Assembly (NCBI GenBank): GCA_025267735.1
Contig: CM046299.1
Span: 11,244,232-11,308,231, forward strand
From: Mactra quadrangularis
Taxonomy: Eukaryota > Mollusca > Bivalvia > Venerida > Mactridae
DNA length: 64,000 nt
Reading direction: 5' to 3'
A model generated the notes under the pieces. That model saw nothing but the letters and a program-made list of their open reading frames with translations. It made no database searches and was not told the DNA's origin. The position numbers were made by a program, and so were the translations under genes. Shown here one piece after another: positions 47,433 to 59,406 of the stretch; the first letter of the stretch is position 1; the number at the start of each line of letters is the position of its first letter.

Positions 47433-50400
47433 TCAATAATATGAGTTGACATTTTGTGTTGACATTCCAAGATATATTTGTAAAGCTATAGTACCAACAA
47501 GACTTGTAAATAATGCTTTAGCAAATAATAATGTCCATGAACCAAGTCCTACAGCGTGTGTTAAAATCCTGAAAGTAGAAACATGTATATTATAATCAAT
47601 AAATATTAAATGGAATGAAATACTACTCCATCCTAGTAATTTGTTAAAATAGCCCCTTCATTTAGTGTAATATAAACTAAACTTGATCATCAATATACCC
47701 GAGGAACAATATCTAAGGCAAACAGATAATCAACATATTATAACACTGTTTTTTATTCACATGTGAAAATATTGAATTAGGAATATGGGGGCTGTAAAAA
47801 GTTGGTGGATAATCTGACCTTTCATCTAAAAGACACTGGAAAAGCTGTGATTTTGTTCAACAGATCACCCATCAGCTAAATTGACATTATGCCAGACCTC
47901 CCATAATCCCTTCCCTGATGAAAGGATTAGAGTATACTTGGACAAACATAGTCGCATGTCTGTGGACACAAAGGACTACAAACAAATTAGCCACTTGTCT
48001 AAGCGTGTGGGTAAAGTAGCCTTAACTTAATGTCAATTCCAAGACTGATGCCATGGTGTCTGCGTGGAATATATACCAGGTGCTAATAACAACCTATGAA
48101 CCTGGTAGAAACAAGAAATAAATTAAAATGTAAATAAACTCAATACTTACTCTACAATAAGTGGTCTGTAACAACTCAACATTAACAAAGTCATTACAAC
48201 TGGTATAAAAGATTTATTTAAATCATTTCTATTATATAACCAAACTAACATTGCTGTACAAATATGATGAACCTGAAATACACAATCAATGTAAGTTAAA
48301 ACTCTCATCATCAGCCAATATCCAGTTGTCTGTGACATCCCAGTATTTCTTGCAGGCATCTATAATTTCAGCCACTGCATTTATAAAGCCATGACTGTAT
48401 GACATTAAACTTTTTAAATTAAATTTTAAATGAGATAAAAAAAAATAGTCACAGTGGAAAGAGAACATATCACACTCAAAACATATTCAAACAAAATAAA
48501 TAAACTACAATGGAATTGACTGCTTGAAAGAAGAACAGTTGTAGGATATCGACAGTACATGTAATGTCTTAGTGAACAATAAAATCTGCCAGGGCAAGGA
48601 ATTAAACAAGGGATCTGTAAATTCTAAATCCTCTACTACTGAACCATAGCCAGGCCAACTAAATGATATCAAGCAAGATGTTCAAAATGACACTTTAACA
48701 AGCAGGTTACTTTAATCTCTCTCAAACATTTACACTCAATACTTACCAAGCTTATGTTTGAATCAAAACTCATTTGTATGTACTTCCAATCAAACTCCAC
48801 ACCTCTAGCACCAAGCCATAAAGGAACACATCTTAAATAGAAAAAATAAATTACATATGTGAATATTATGAAATAATTAGTAGCGAGATGCTATCAGTTT
48901 TGAAATAATGTTTTGTCTTTGGGAGACAAGACCAGCTCAGTGAGTAATTTAAATTTTCTTAAGTTGTAGCCCCAATTATCTTGTTCCACAGTTAATCACA
49001 AAATTACCAAATAATCTGATATATGAAATAAATAAATCTCTGATGTACAAATCAGTTTTCACTAGCCCCTGGCTTTGGGCTTGTGGATTAAGGTATGACT
49101 GCCACCTTACCATCAATTAAATATAATCATTTTGTTTTCTTGAACTGTCGTCATGTCCCCTACAATATTTCCATTCAATTAATCTCCCTGCCCTTTTCTG
49201 TAAGATAATCAAAACATATTAACAAAGCACATGTTATACCTGGTCATAATCAACTCAGCAGTTGCCCATCCAAGTCCAGCAATCATAAATTTAAGTTGAC
49301 CCTTTCCAGCAATCTTTGACATCACAAAATACATTCCCACGAGATCACCCAAGTCAACAGTACATTTTAATAATTCCTGAAATAAGATAAATGAAAATTA
49401 AATGGCATTTAATTCTATAACAATAAGGATGATAATAGTAATTTAATAATTTATAATAATTATAAAATAATAAAAACAAAACCTTTGTTTAACAAAGTTA
49501 AACATTTGGTAATTTCCACTCAGGGTTTGACATTTACAAACTGGTGTCCTAGGATTCCGAAGATACCAAATTTTTTTTAGGAATCCCATGGATGCTTGGC
49601 AAGGGGTCCCATCAGGAACCCTATAAGTTGCCCTGTTCTTACACCAATTTGAGTTCCCATAAATTGTGGCCGCAAATCTGTATCTAGAAGTGTTATCTAT
49701 TACTGGAGTGGAGGAATCCCTAATAATATGAAGGAATCCTAAACACTGACTAAATATTCTCTACAGATCCCTGATGAAACATTAAAGGTGAAATTTATCG
49801 TTGGACACAAAAAACGCTTAAACATCAAAATATTACGTATTTCTATTGTATCTCAGCAGACACTCACGCTTAACGCATGTAAACAATGTGTATATCGAGA
49901 TATTTAACTCTGATTTAAACCTGTATCAATTTAGCCGATATTACAACATCGCTTATCTACCGTGTGTGACGTCATCGTAGTCCTATCGATTAAAACCTGT
50001 TGTAACAGTCAATGGATTGTAATTTATACACGCCTGTCAATTAATTAGTCGCAAAAACATTTTGAAATTAAATTTGCATTTTTTTATTAATAATTACATT
50101 TCCTACATGATTTTTTATATTTTATATAAACCAGTTTAATAACTAGGCTTATATGTTGTATATTTGATTGCATTCATCGACAATTCCATGATATTAAGTA
50201 GTTTTTTTGTGATGTACTTTTTATTTGCGTGAAAAAACGGTTCAAAAAGAAATTAAATCGAATACGTCATTACATTAAATGAGTCTGAAACTGGTTAAGA
50301 GCAAGCGCGTTTTTTTTATTTCTATATGATGACCAAGTGAAAGGGGAAAAAGATTGAAAAAACTCGGCAGAAATAACTAAGACTACGTAAAGTTATGATT

Positions 50401-53122
50401 TCGTCATATTTTGACAGATACTTGCCAAAAATATAATCTTCGTGCGGAAAACGCTATTTAATTTCCTTTTTGAAAAGAAAATAGTGTACCTCGTGTTTTT
50501 TTCTCAAGGAACCAAAGATGAAAAAAGGAAAATCAGGTGACAGCAATGTTGTGCAGAAAATACTACTCAAATTGTTTCGTAATGTTGGGTGCATTAAATA
50601 TTAGTTTGGAAAATAAGCATAAAAATTAATTTATCTAAAAATCGCATTTAAAAATCATGGAATGAAAATTGATTAAACATTAAAATATATATATCTTTAT
50701 ATCGCTGGTTGTGCGATTATATTAAATGATGAGACCGGCATTCTAAACCTCGCTATTTTGCACAAAAAATATTTAAATGCGTAATATGAACTTGATCGCC
50801 TGAACGGTCATCTACTATCATTTACCTTATCTCCAATATATCGCGTAACATATGTCAGCGGATTAAAAAATTCTATTGAATTCACAGCATGACGTCTGTT
50901 AGACAATGTTGAAATTGATTGAGGGTGCGGTACGTACTTTGTATATTAATGTCGACGGCAGAGTGATAGCCAACACGTGTCAGGATTTGAGAGTCTGTGT
51001 CCATGGAAACATACCCAATAGTATCAATAATTTGATGACACAAAAGAGTAATTGGTAAATTATTTTGATGTACCCCTAACTTTAAATGTGTTAATTATGT
51101 TTGTGAGGTTCCCCACGGGAAACAATAAAATTCGTACAAGATGACAAAAAAGTCCCGCGGTGAGCCTCTATATATTGGGGTCCTTAATGTAGATTAAGAT
51201 ATCATCGCCAACAAATTGCATTTGTTACACATGACCTGTCAAAAGGCTGTCGCCAATTATATACTTTTTAATTGTAGTTAATATTGGTCTGAATAATGAT
51301 GTTAGAAAATAATCTTTTGAATCGGAGTTGAAATTGTTTTTCACGGAAGTCAATTCGCGCTAATAAATCTTTGTTTTTACTAGTTTGTTAGACAAATATA
51401 TTAACAGTTGAATTTACCAAGGAGTTATTTGTGATTTTATTAAAACTTAAATTCTCATATGGAATTACGGAAAAGCATATAAATACAACAAAGGGAATTA
51501 TTAAGAACTATTCGAAACACGATGAAGATACGATTTGAAATTATTTACTTCGTCGCCGAGTTGTCGTCGTTTTGAACAAGTTATCTTAATCTATTTGAAA
51601 CCACTGTGAGTGCAGTCCCTCGAACAAAGATGGAATTCTTATAAACCATTACAGTGTAAAGTTTTTTTTGAAACATAAGTTGCATCGGAATTAATGTTTT
51701 AACATTCTGTGATAATAATTCAAAACTGGTGCTGAAGAAATCTGAAACACCATGATCAACGGTAAGTAATAAATTCTCATCTTCATAAGAATATGGGCTC
51801 CGAACTAATACTTCAAATTTACTTAAATTGATATCATGAACGAATTACAAACTAGTTGTAAATAGCAATTATTTAATTAGCATTTATTTCAAATTACAAG
51901 CACAAGACACAAATTTTCCTTACTATAATATATACTACTCTCAAAAAAGTCTCAAACACCTGTTTCACGGTCATAATCACCACATTCACAAATAATGCAC
52001 AATCGTCAAAATTCTTTCGCTATTCGACCTAGAAAGGATTATTCTACATAAAATACTTTTTATTTGAAGAAAATCGATCTATATCTTCTCTATATATTCT
52101 ATAATTGGAAAACATAGTATCTTGCACCTGTGTTTCTAATAACCGCTTTCAGGATGTAGGACTACGATGACGTCATACCGATTCCGGTCACGAACGATAA
52201 CTCATGCATAACTTGATGCAGGTGTGTTTCGCCCAAGAGTTAAAATTCGTATTGCGCCGTTGTTTGATGACCAAATTTCGCGAAATTTTGGATAATATTT
52301 TATAATTATCTATAGTTTTTGAAAATTAAAGAATTACAACCAGAAAATTTGAACTTTAAGTGTGGTACCCTGTTTACACTCTTCTAAGTAGACCTCAAAT
52401 TTCATAAAGTAATAAATACAAGTCAAATACTAAGTTCATAGGATTCATCGTACAGAACAGGCATCATTAATGAAAACAGTTAATGATATCAACTATCCTT
52501 ACACCAAAAACATCCAATCCCCCAACTGGCACCTCTGTAGTAGGGAAGAATGTAGCTAGCACCAACATCTTACATAACTGAGTGAATAAGTAAGCACCAC
52601 CGGCAGCAACACATTTGTAAAACGCACTATATTCAGACCTGAAATAAAAACTAACATTATATTTTCTACTATGGAATAACTAGACAGTAACTTGTAATAA
52701 AATTTTACAGAATCATTAAATTGCTTTGTATACCTTATATAAGAAACTCGAGCGTTACATTTTTTCTAAAAGCAAAAGATATCTTCACTTAATAAAGAAA
52801 GAAAAATAAATGAACAACTTGCCCACAGGCACAGAGACAATGGCAATGGTTATTGATATTCGATTTCAATATACCAGATCTCGAAAATACTGCATGAGAA
52901 TCCCTTGATGTCAATCGGGCTTTTTATTTAAACTATATTTCAACAAAATAATGTTAAATGAAATATCTTTCCTAAGCTGTGGACGAATCGCTCCGGGTAC
53001 GAAAAAGACCGGCAGTAATTAGTAACTTCAAACACGAATACTTACAATCCTGAACATTTGTATACTAATACATATGGTACATAAGCTAGTGCAACACAAT
53101 TCCCGAAATGAAATAACGTCAT
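47433..53122 (-). CDS. TMEM147: TMEM147 homologue, six exons, 230 residues
   Basis: TMEM147 is a polytopic ER membrane protein that binds Nicalin and NOMO as part of the multipass translocon (BOS complex). Exons on the minus strand: 53122-53046, 52638-52503, 49376-49240, 48831-48747, 48272-48151, 47568-47433. All have GT-AG junctions with matching phases, giving 693 nt. The protein starts [20 protein letters not shown], against human [20 protein letters not shown]. Further conserved blocks are [52 protein letters not shown] followed by SFDSNISL, and a C-terminal GLGSW. Human TMEM147 is 224 residues, so this is full length. Intron 2 (~3.1 kb) contains no recognised gene. It is convergent with CDV3 across about 7.5 kb of repeats. 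Confidence 0.96.
48590..48662 (-). repeat. Decayed tRNA-like SINE head in TMEM147 intron 4
   Basis: On the minus strand GGCCTGGCTATGGTTCAGTAG is followed by a diverged B-box region. Weak. Confidence 0.35.
49520..49795. repeat. Interspersed repeat related to 46255-46380
   Basis: Shared landmarks are a GGAATCCCA-type string, CCCTATAAGTTGCCCTGTTC, CCAATTTGAGTTCC and a GACTGCAAATCTGTAT-like segment. Unclassified. Confidence 0.5.
49800..52500. other. Rest of TMEM147 intron 2
   Basis: No exon on the minus strand is missing, because the flanking exons join in phase. On the plus strand, ATG at 51752 in a good context (CACCATGATC) is followed after ten bases by GGTAAGT, which could be the start of an unrelated nested gene. 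No further exon was found. Confidence 0.3.
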
Positions 53123-53349
53123 ATTTGCCGCAGAAACCAATAATTAGGAAAATTAATGAAATCGTGTTGATTTTTTTCGTCCCGGTTCAACGTAAGAATC
53201 ACTCACACGTAACGAATAAATTGGGTTTCGAATAAAAACCGATTACCCATGCCGATTTCCAATTAAGAGTTGTCGTTCTTGAATCATATCGTGGTCGATA
53301 TTTCCTTTAAAATAGTGAAGAGTTGCAACACCGAATAAATGAAAGCAAA

Positions 53350-53637
53350 GGCGGGTCGAGGGGGGTCAGAGGGAGGTCCGCCCCCCCCCTGAAATTTCCG
53401 AAATGCAACTTTCCATGAGTGTTTTTAAACTGTATTTGAGCCATTTTTAAGTAGAAGAAGCTTTACTCGCCCTTGTGTTTAACATAGATTAAATGGTTAT
53501 GTAGCTTTTATTATGAATATGTTGCGTTATTCTGCAAACAGTGTATAATGTGGTTGTGGTTTGAAAGTTTAGACCACCCCCGAAAAAGTTTGGACCCCCT
53601 CTAGAAAAAATCCTGGACCCCCCGAAAGAATCCGGCC
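53350..53637 (+). mobile_element. GGC-ended MITE (uninterrupted sister of the one at 57122)
   Basis: The left end GGCGGGTCGAGGGGGGTCAG and the right end (complement GGCCGGATTCTTTCGGGGGG) bound 288 bp. Its left ~175 bp match 57122-57299 and its right ~115 bp match 63913-64000, with nothing in between. It is therefore the empty-site version of the insertion at 57302-63910. Confidence 0.8.
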
Positions 53638-53639
53638 CG

Positions 53640-54918
53640 GAAAAACACTGGAACTATCAGATTTTTAGCAAAATATTCAATTTTGCGTTTGTTACTATCC
53701 AGCAAGTGTAAATTGCAACAAATCCGTGAAAGTAAATAAAATAACAACATTCAAGTACACTAGCTGGAACCTAGCTTAACGACCACACCGATTCTATGAC
53801 CATGTACGTACCCTACTAATAAGACAGATTTTGAAGAGAACAAAATATTTTGTTCTTTATTTAATTGTCTTCAACTCCGAAATTAAGACCACCCTTAGCA
53901 CCCTTGTACTTAATATTTATAGAACGAAGCAAGAAAATTGTTTTGTCTTTTATCCCGTTCTTTACTGGTTGCGACATGCATGGGTGAAAAAGTGACCTTT
54001 TTATACCTTAACGTGCTAGGAATATTTCAAGAAACTCTTATCTCATTACTTATTGACTGACAGATATGCATCTTGGCTCATTGATTCCCGGAGTGACTGA
54101 CTTACAGAGATAGCCTGTAAAATTGAACCCTGGCATCATGGCAACGCTGGGGCGTACAAAAGGGAAAAAATGCAATTTTAGCACTTTTTCAACCCAAAGT
54201 TCGCATTTCATTCAGAATTATTATCCAAAACTGAGGTCTTAAGCGCCAGTATGTATTTTTCAGAGACTGAAAACGCATTTTCCTATCAGCATTTGTGCCA
54301 TTTTCTGAAGTCAATAACCCCGATTTTTTCGATCAGGGACTCTGTGCCCCCTTCAAACCCCGGGAACAAAGGAGGCACCCCTTTGGACCCCTGACACATC
54401 TTTAAATGGGGAGACGCAAGCAAAAATGTCATTTTTAGGACATATCTTTCCTCAGGTGAAATTCATTACATCTAGTTTTAAGAATGCACCAATTTCAAGG
54501 CCTGAGTCGGCCATTTTGACGGGATTTAGACACGTAAATATGCGAGATTGACCATTTAAGGGTTAAAAGAATTTCTTGGAGGCTAATATATAGTCTTTTC
54601 TCCTCTCGCTTATGTGTATGTCCAATGTTTTGTTCTCATGCACTATATTTTATGTCAACAAAATGAATGCACAGGGGAAGGGCTTTAACGATATTCGTAG
54701 CGTTTCTTTGAGTCTTTCTATAAAGTAGCCAACGACTATGTACATGTATGCTCAAACGGCCGTGGCATATATCCACTTATTTATTGACACGAATCTATCA
54801 TAAAAGCTTTTTTATATCTATATATGAATTGAAGTGACATTTTTATTGTCTGGACTCTGCACCATAACCAGGGCTTATAAATATGCATTTAATGATTATT
54901 ATATATTCCCAGTTTTAA
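53640..54918. other. Unassigned intergenic sequence
   Basis: A CATGGGTGAAAAAGTGACC string at 53979 recalls the MITE family at 39585 and 44157, but a second end was not found. No coding exon seen. Confidence 0.4.
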
Positions 54919-55916
54919 CAGCCGCGGATTTAGGCCCGGGCTAAAGGGCTGCAGCCCCCCCATCCCAGCCCAGAGATACGTTTTCCAGCTGAGCTGATAT
55001 ACTCTAATGCATTTAAGGTCCGTAGTGTGTCCGTTATCAAAGCAGTTAATTGCTATCATCCGGTTGTTAATCTCTTGCCTGGGGGCTTTGTTGAGAGTGT
55101 AATTATCGATTAACAAGTTTTTCACGCTTGACCAGAGATATAGATCTATGTCACTGGCTTGACTAACAGGATTAATAAATATAGTCAAATCATTAATATA
55201 AGCGAGTAGTGTTGATTTGGCCCTTTTCAGGGCCCTCAATTTATTGACAAAATCAACACAGCCCTTTTTAGGGCTACTCGTCCTACTTTTTAAAATAGAA
55301 AAACTTAAATTTTTATAAAGGCAGAAAATAGTAAATACTCGCCTGAAGCCTATAGGCATATAGGCGAGAATAAACACACACACTACTACTGACTAACAGG
55401 ACCATTAGAACGGTGTAGTTGATTGACTGATCTGAGAGATGTGTTTGGACTGCTTTAGAATTAAGTTTTTTCTGGTTTATCTTAAAATAGATTCATTTTC
55501 CATCTTAATAAATTTTACGTATTACTTATTTTCATCCCAAGTTTGTATCAATTATTTTTGGTACAAGTTTAATCATTGTTCTATTTTATCGAATGTTGAA
55601 GTAAATAAATTATAACATTTTTGATACATAGTTAAGATACAGAATTGGATTTAAATAAAATCCTGTTATTAGTCTAAATAATATTAAATCCAGAAAAATA
55701 TCCAATTTTAAGGCCCTAAAAATGCGTGATTGACCAGTTAAAAGTTTAATCTGTGCTATAAAAATGCACCAGAATGCTCGATTTTAGACCTAAATTTTTC
55801 AAAATTTCCGGGGGAAACCCCCGTACCCCCACCTACGGGAGGGGATACCCCTCCCGTACCCACCCCAAGTTGGGTCTACCAGCCCCCCAGGCAGCCCTAT
55901 TCTGTATCCGCCCCTG
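54919..55916. mobile_element. 998-bp element with CAG...CTG ends and TTTAA target duplication
   Basis: The left end CAGCCGCGGATTTAGGCCCG and the right end (complement CAGGGGCGGATACAGAATAG) share the GCGGAT core. TTTAA at 54914-54918 and 55917-55921 is a 5-bp target duplication. The interior has GC-rich subterminal repeats, two histone-type stem-loops and a 164-codon minus-strand open frame that I do not recognise. Superfamily uncertain; 'CAGGGGCGGAT' ends occur in more than one. Confidence 0.8.
55219..55275 (+). other. Two histone-3'-end-like stem-loops
   Basis: 55219-55234 reads GGCCCTTTTCAGGGCC, which fits the metazoan replication-dependent histone stem-loop consensus (6-bp stem, 4-base loop). 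55260-55275 reads AGCCCTTTTTAGGGCT, the same fold with a compensating terminal pair. Both sit between GTGTTGATTT and AAATCAACAC arms. No histone coding sequence lies upstream and no purine-rich downstream element is clear, so function is doubtful. Confidence 0.45.
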
Positions 55917-55921
55917 TTTAA

Positions 55922-57119
55922 TCAAGACACAATCCTGTCAGAGACATCTATAATTAGATATACCCTATGACTCTGATCTTGTTAACTTTCTGTAGAGAGT
56001 ATTTCGTATCTAACATAAAACAATTATAATATTTGATATTATTGTATTCTTAACCATTTATTTTAATATAATAGTTCATCTCCTGTTTAGAAACGTATTA
56101 AAAATGTAGGGAACCCATTCCTTACACATATAAGAAAAGGGCTGGTTAGTGTAGTAATTATTGCATTCTTTATTGTGAGTGCTATTTTATACAGATTTAA
56201 ATTTATTTTTTACTGACTTAAATTAATAAATAGAAAAAAAATATTAAAATCCGTAAGTATTTTTCTTTAGTTCAAGAGATTATGCCCATACGACTGTATT
56301 CCTCTCACTCATATTCTTGTAGAAAAAAAGTTCTATTATACTTTGATATATAAATAAAGCAGATCCAATTCTTAGAAAATGTATCAATCACTTTATTTAT
56401 TCATGTACATGGGGAAAGGCCTAGTGATAAAAAACTTTAGGATTAAGGAACGACAACTCTATTCAGAATTAGGTATTTTGGGGTTTTCGAACAACGCCGA
56501 ATCAATCCAATTTTATTTACCATGCGCATGCGTAGACGGAAATAAATAAAGTATTCTTATTGAAAATCGGTCACCGACTATCTTCCTGGATAACAAGTAT
56601 CTGTTCGATATCGCAGCGTTTCCTGGGTGATTTAATATCTATAGTCAAAATGTAATCCTATCTTCATAAATTCGAAACATTCCGTTATCGGTAAGTGTTC
56701 ATTTTCGATCGATAGTCATGGGTCAAATTCGGGGCACAAAGACTGACCCCGTTTCGTCACTAAAGTAGGTTTTCATTATTTTTCATTCACAAGTGTCATC
56801 TTGTTTGACACAGTTATTTCATGTTAAGATCAAATGTACAATTTTTATATAAAACAATGAAGAAGTAAAGAATTTCTTCAACGAAGTACACAATATAGGT
56901 AAATTGGGTAAAATTTTTGATGTAGTAAATTTCCTTAGTTTTGGTTTCATGCAGTGCTCTTACTGAACTGATTCACATACATTAATTAGATTGTTTACTT
57001 CTTGGTAAACATGTTCAACTTACATTTAGAGAGGTTATATTTTCATCTTAGTTCGGAGTATGATTAATGTTGGGCCCATGTGTTTCTTCAAACTACAGGT
57101 TTTTGTAAGCTGTACTTCA
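55922..57119. other. Unassigned intergenic sequence
   Basis: No coding exon or repeat recognised between the two mobile elements. Confidence 0.4.
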
Positions 57120-57121
57120 TA

Positions 57122-57301
57122 GGCAGATCTAAGGGGGGGGGGGGGTCAGGGGGGGTCCGGATCCCCCTAAAATTTCCAAAATGTACCTTTCCATTAGTGT
57201 ATTTATTGACAGTAAGTCATTTTTAAAAAACATGAAGCAAATTTTATCGGTGCTTATCATATATTTAATGGTTATGTAGTTTTTATTATTAATATGTCAC
57301 A
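57122..57301 (+). mobile_element. Left part of a GGC-ended MITE split by the pogo-like element
   Basis: Begins GGCAGATCTAAGGGGGG and follows the sequence of 53350-53521 as far as AATATGTCACA. The right part resumes at 63911 (CATTATTCTGCAAAGTGTG) and runs past the window end. Confidence 0.8.
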
Positions 57302-57308
57302 CAGTTGG

Positions 57309-57523
57309 TTCGCCAGTTCCGACGGACTTTTTACATTTTTCCGTATAACTGCATAAAAGACCAGACAAATAAAAAACGAATTGTACATTTAGTATGATGC
57401 AAGTATTTACTCTAAAGTCGCAAAGTATCAGCTTAAAGGTAATACTACTTGTTTTGCTGTCGACCTTGTTTACGTTGGCTTCCTTTCACCAGTTCCGATG
57501 GACTTTCACCGGTTCCGGCGGAT
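57309..57523 (+). promoter_or_regulatory. Left terminal/subterminal transposase-site candidates
   Basis: Three copies of TTYRCCRGTTCCGRYGGA occur at 57309-57327, 57484-57503 and 57504-57523. The first is inside the terminal inverted repeat. The other two overlap the 5' part of the HIRAN-like open frame, which suggests that part is untranslated. Confidence 0.7.
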
Positions 57524-58149
57524 TTCGTTTTTTTAACTTTTCCGTGAAAATTAATCCAGAGGCTCCCCATGGGATATTAAAAATTCGTCTGCAAACTGTC
57601 ACAGGTGTACTACAGTTAACAATAGGTACTTTATATTGTACAACTTGTATCATGTATCGTATCAAAATAAAAAACAGTGTGATAAAAGGTTACCACCATT
57701 TTGAAATAAGACCACCGATGCATTGTGACCTAACAGTAGATCTAGAATATACAAATGTACATGATGAAAATGCAGCTTTAGTATGGATTCCACATTTGGA
57801 TAGCTTTCCTCTTGAAATGAGACAAATTGTCACTGACAACAAAAGGTGTCTGAAATTGTCAGATGTTGCAGGCTTGCCTATCGGTCATGTTCCCAGAGGA
57901 CTTGCTGGAGCTTTTCGGAAAATTTTATGTTCAGATGGGACAATCACTGCCACAGCCACTGGTGAGCCTTGCCCAAGCTTCCAGCCATGGCCAGCACCAG
58001 AAGCAACAGGAGGGGGTGCAGTCATACCATGTGACTATAACATTTATAGTCATACTAATCAGCAAAAAGATTTTGATTTATTAAAAGATGCTCTCAATTC
58101 CATGCCTGAGAAGGAAGCGATGAAAATCATCTTGATAAATAACAATTAA
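57394..58149 (+). CDS. HIRAN-like domain protein carried by the transposon
   Basis: The open frame is 251 codons. The conserved part starts near residue 100: YHHFEIRPPMHCDLTVDLEY, then NVHDENAALVWIP, then LPIGHVPRGLAGAFRKIL and GTITATATG, closing with VIPCDY. The N-x-H-D-E-N-A...V, (I/V)GHVPR-x-L-A and G-x-(I/V)-x-x-x-x-(T)G pattern is the HIRAN fold, a small beta-barrel that in HLTF/Rad5 proteins binds DNA 3' ends. The first ~60 codons overlap two subterminal transposon repeats and look like a chance extension. ATG at 57652 (166 residues) is a better start, or an upstream exon is spliced in. No helicase or nuclease domain is fused. It sits at the left end, convergent with the transposase and intronless as read. 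Possible roles are end binding or accessory repair; both are inference. Confidence 0.75.
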   Translation: MMQVFTLKSQSISLKVILLVLLSTLFTLASFHQFRWTFTGSGGFRFFNFSVKINPEAPHGILKIRLQTVTGVLQLTIGTLYCTTCIMYRIKIKNSVIKGYHHFEIRPPMHCDLTVDLEYTNVHDENAALVWIPHLDSFPLEMRQIVTDNKRCLKLSDVAGLPIGHVPRGLAGAFRKILCSDGTITATATGEPCPSFQPWPAPEATGGGAVIPCDYNIYSHTNQQKDFDLLKDALNSMPEKEAMKIILINNN

Positions 58150-58368
58150 GAAATGTTTACAATGGATATTTTATTAAGTAGAGGCAATGAATCAACATAT
58201 CACTTTTTAAGTTCAAGTAAATTAACATGTTTCATTAATGAAATTTAACAAAAATATAGCTAGTCATTGTTTATAAACACTGGGGTCTAAAAGATTGTGT
58301 ACACATGTTAAATTTTGATGTTTTATTCTATACATAGACATACTTCATATCTTGTAGTAAGTTTCACC

Positions 58369-58374
58369 AATAAA
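58369..58374 (+). terminator. Polyadenylation signal of the HIRAN-like gene
   Basis: AATAAA lies about 220 bases after the stop codon at 58149, with a T-rich stretch downstream. Confidence 0.5.
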
Positions 58375-58694
58375 ATGAATTTTCATATTAACAATCAAAT
58401 ATGTTTATTCATATTTACCTTTTGTAAAAATATAGTTTTTGTTGAAAATGCCTTTTAACATGTGCTTATTGAACTCTCTACAAATATTCAAGTTTTTATA
58501 GGAAGTATGAGAAAATAAATTTGTAAGAAAAACTTTTGGATCCCAGTGAATATAATAATATGGCTACCAAGTACAGCAACAAACATTTTATTATGTATAA
58601 AGACAGTAAATTTTAAAACTAGTAAAGTGTCTGTACAGTATATTATTAGTTATGTTATAACTCAACAAATTAGACTATACAGCTAACAAATTAT

Positions 58695-58930
58695 TATTAC
58701 AAAATCAAATTTCAACAAGAGGTCATAATCTAAAACTCTACAACCAAAGAGTCAATACAAATGTTAGAAAAAATGCTTTTAGCCACAGGATAATCAACTC
58801 ATGGAATGCCATGCCAAGCAGAATAATTCCTTCAATGTCAGATTAAGCAAAAGCTGGAGCATTCCATAAAAATTCAGAGCTACTTGCTACCATCCTTATC
58901 AGTAATCATATCATGTCATAAGTCTATATC
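58695..58930 (+). pseudogene. LINE reverse-transcriptase C-terminal fragment
   Basis: In frame the sequence reads STRGHNLKLYNQRVNTNVRK, then NAFSHRIINSWNAMPSRIIP. After a one-base shift it reads SFNVRLSKSW. TRGH..KL...R...R.N.FS.R.IN.WN.LP followed by SF..RLD..W is the standard C-terminal tail of CR1/RTE-type LINE polymerases. It is broken by a frameshift and a stop. It lies between the two transposon genes, so it inserted there later or was carried along. Confidence 0.8.
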
Positions 58931-59354
58931 AATAGTTTCATGCATTTAAGTGATGTACATAGTGTATAGTACCTGTGTTTTAACATTCAAAACTGAGTTT
59001 GTATGATAAATATTACCAAGTATCATCACCATGATGACTGATACACTAAACCTTATTTATAAGAACTGCTTACAGGGAACACAACAACAAAAATGGCAAG
59101 AAGTATTACAATACTTAACTATATGAGTATAGTTCTATTACATTGACCTGTCACAACTTGGATAATTACACACTCATTGCATGTGTTATTAGTTAACCTC
59201 TTTTAAAACATTGAGCCAGCAGTCAATATAAATCATTGGTAATCTAACAATGTATGCGGTGATTTGGAATACCAGGGTTATAACAAGTTTGAAAGGGGTT
59301 AAAATAACAGATTCATTGACCCGTGTAATTATTAAAGTTATGACATGGCATAAT

Positions 59355-59360
59355 TTTATT
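59355..59360 (-). terminator. Polyadenylation signal of the transposase gene
   Basis: AATAAA on the minus strand, about 47 bases after the transposase stop codon. Confidence 0.5.
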
Positions 59361-59406
59361 CAATAAAAAATAATGCCACACATATATGACATAAAGATCT
59401 GCATTA

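Noticed and set aside
6095..48662. A dozen tRNA-like A-box/B-box pairs as genuine tRNA genes
   Set aside because: None has a pairing acceptor stem, and most continue into shared non-tRNA bodies. They are SINE heads.
54889..55383. 164-codon minus-strand open frame
   Set aside because: It crosses the left end of a transposon, has no recognised domain and no splice or start support. It could be a remnant of a transposon protein, but that cannot be shown.
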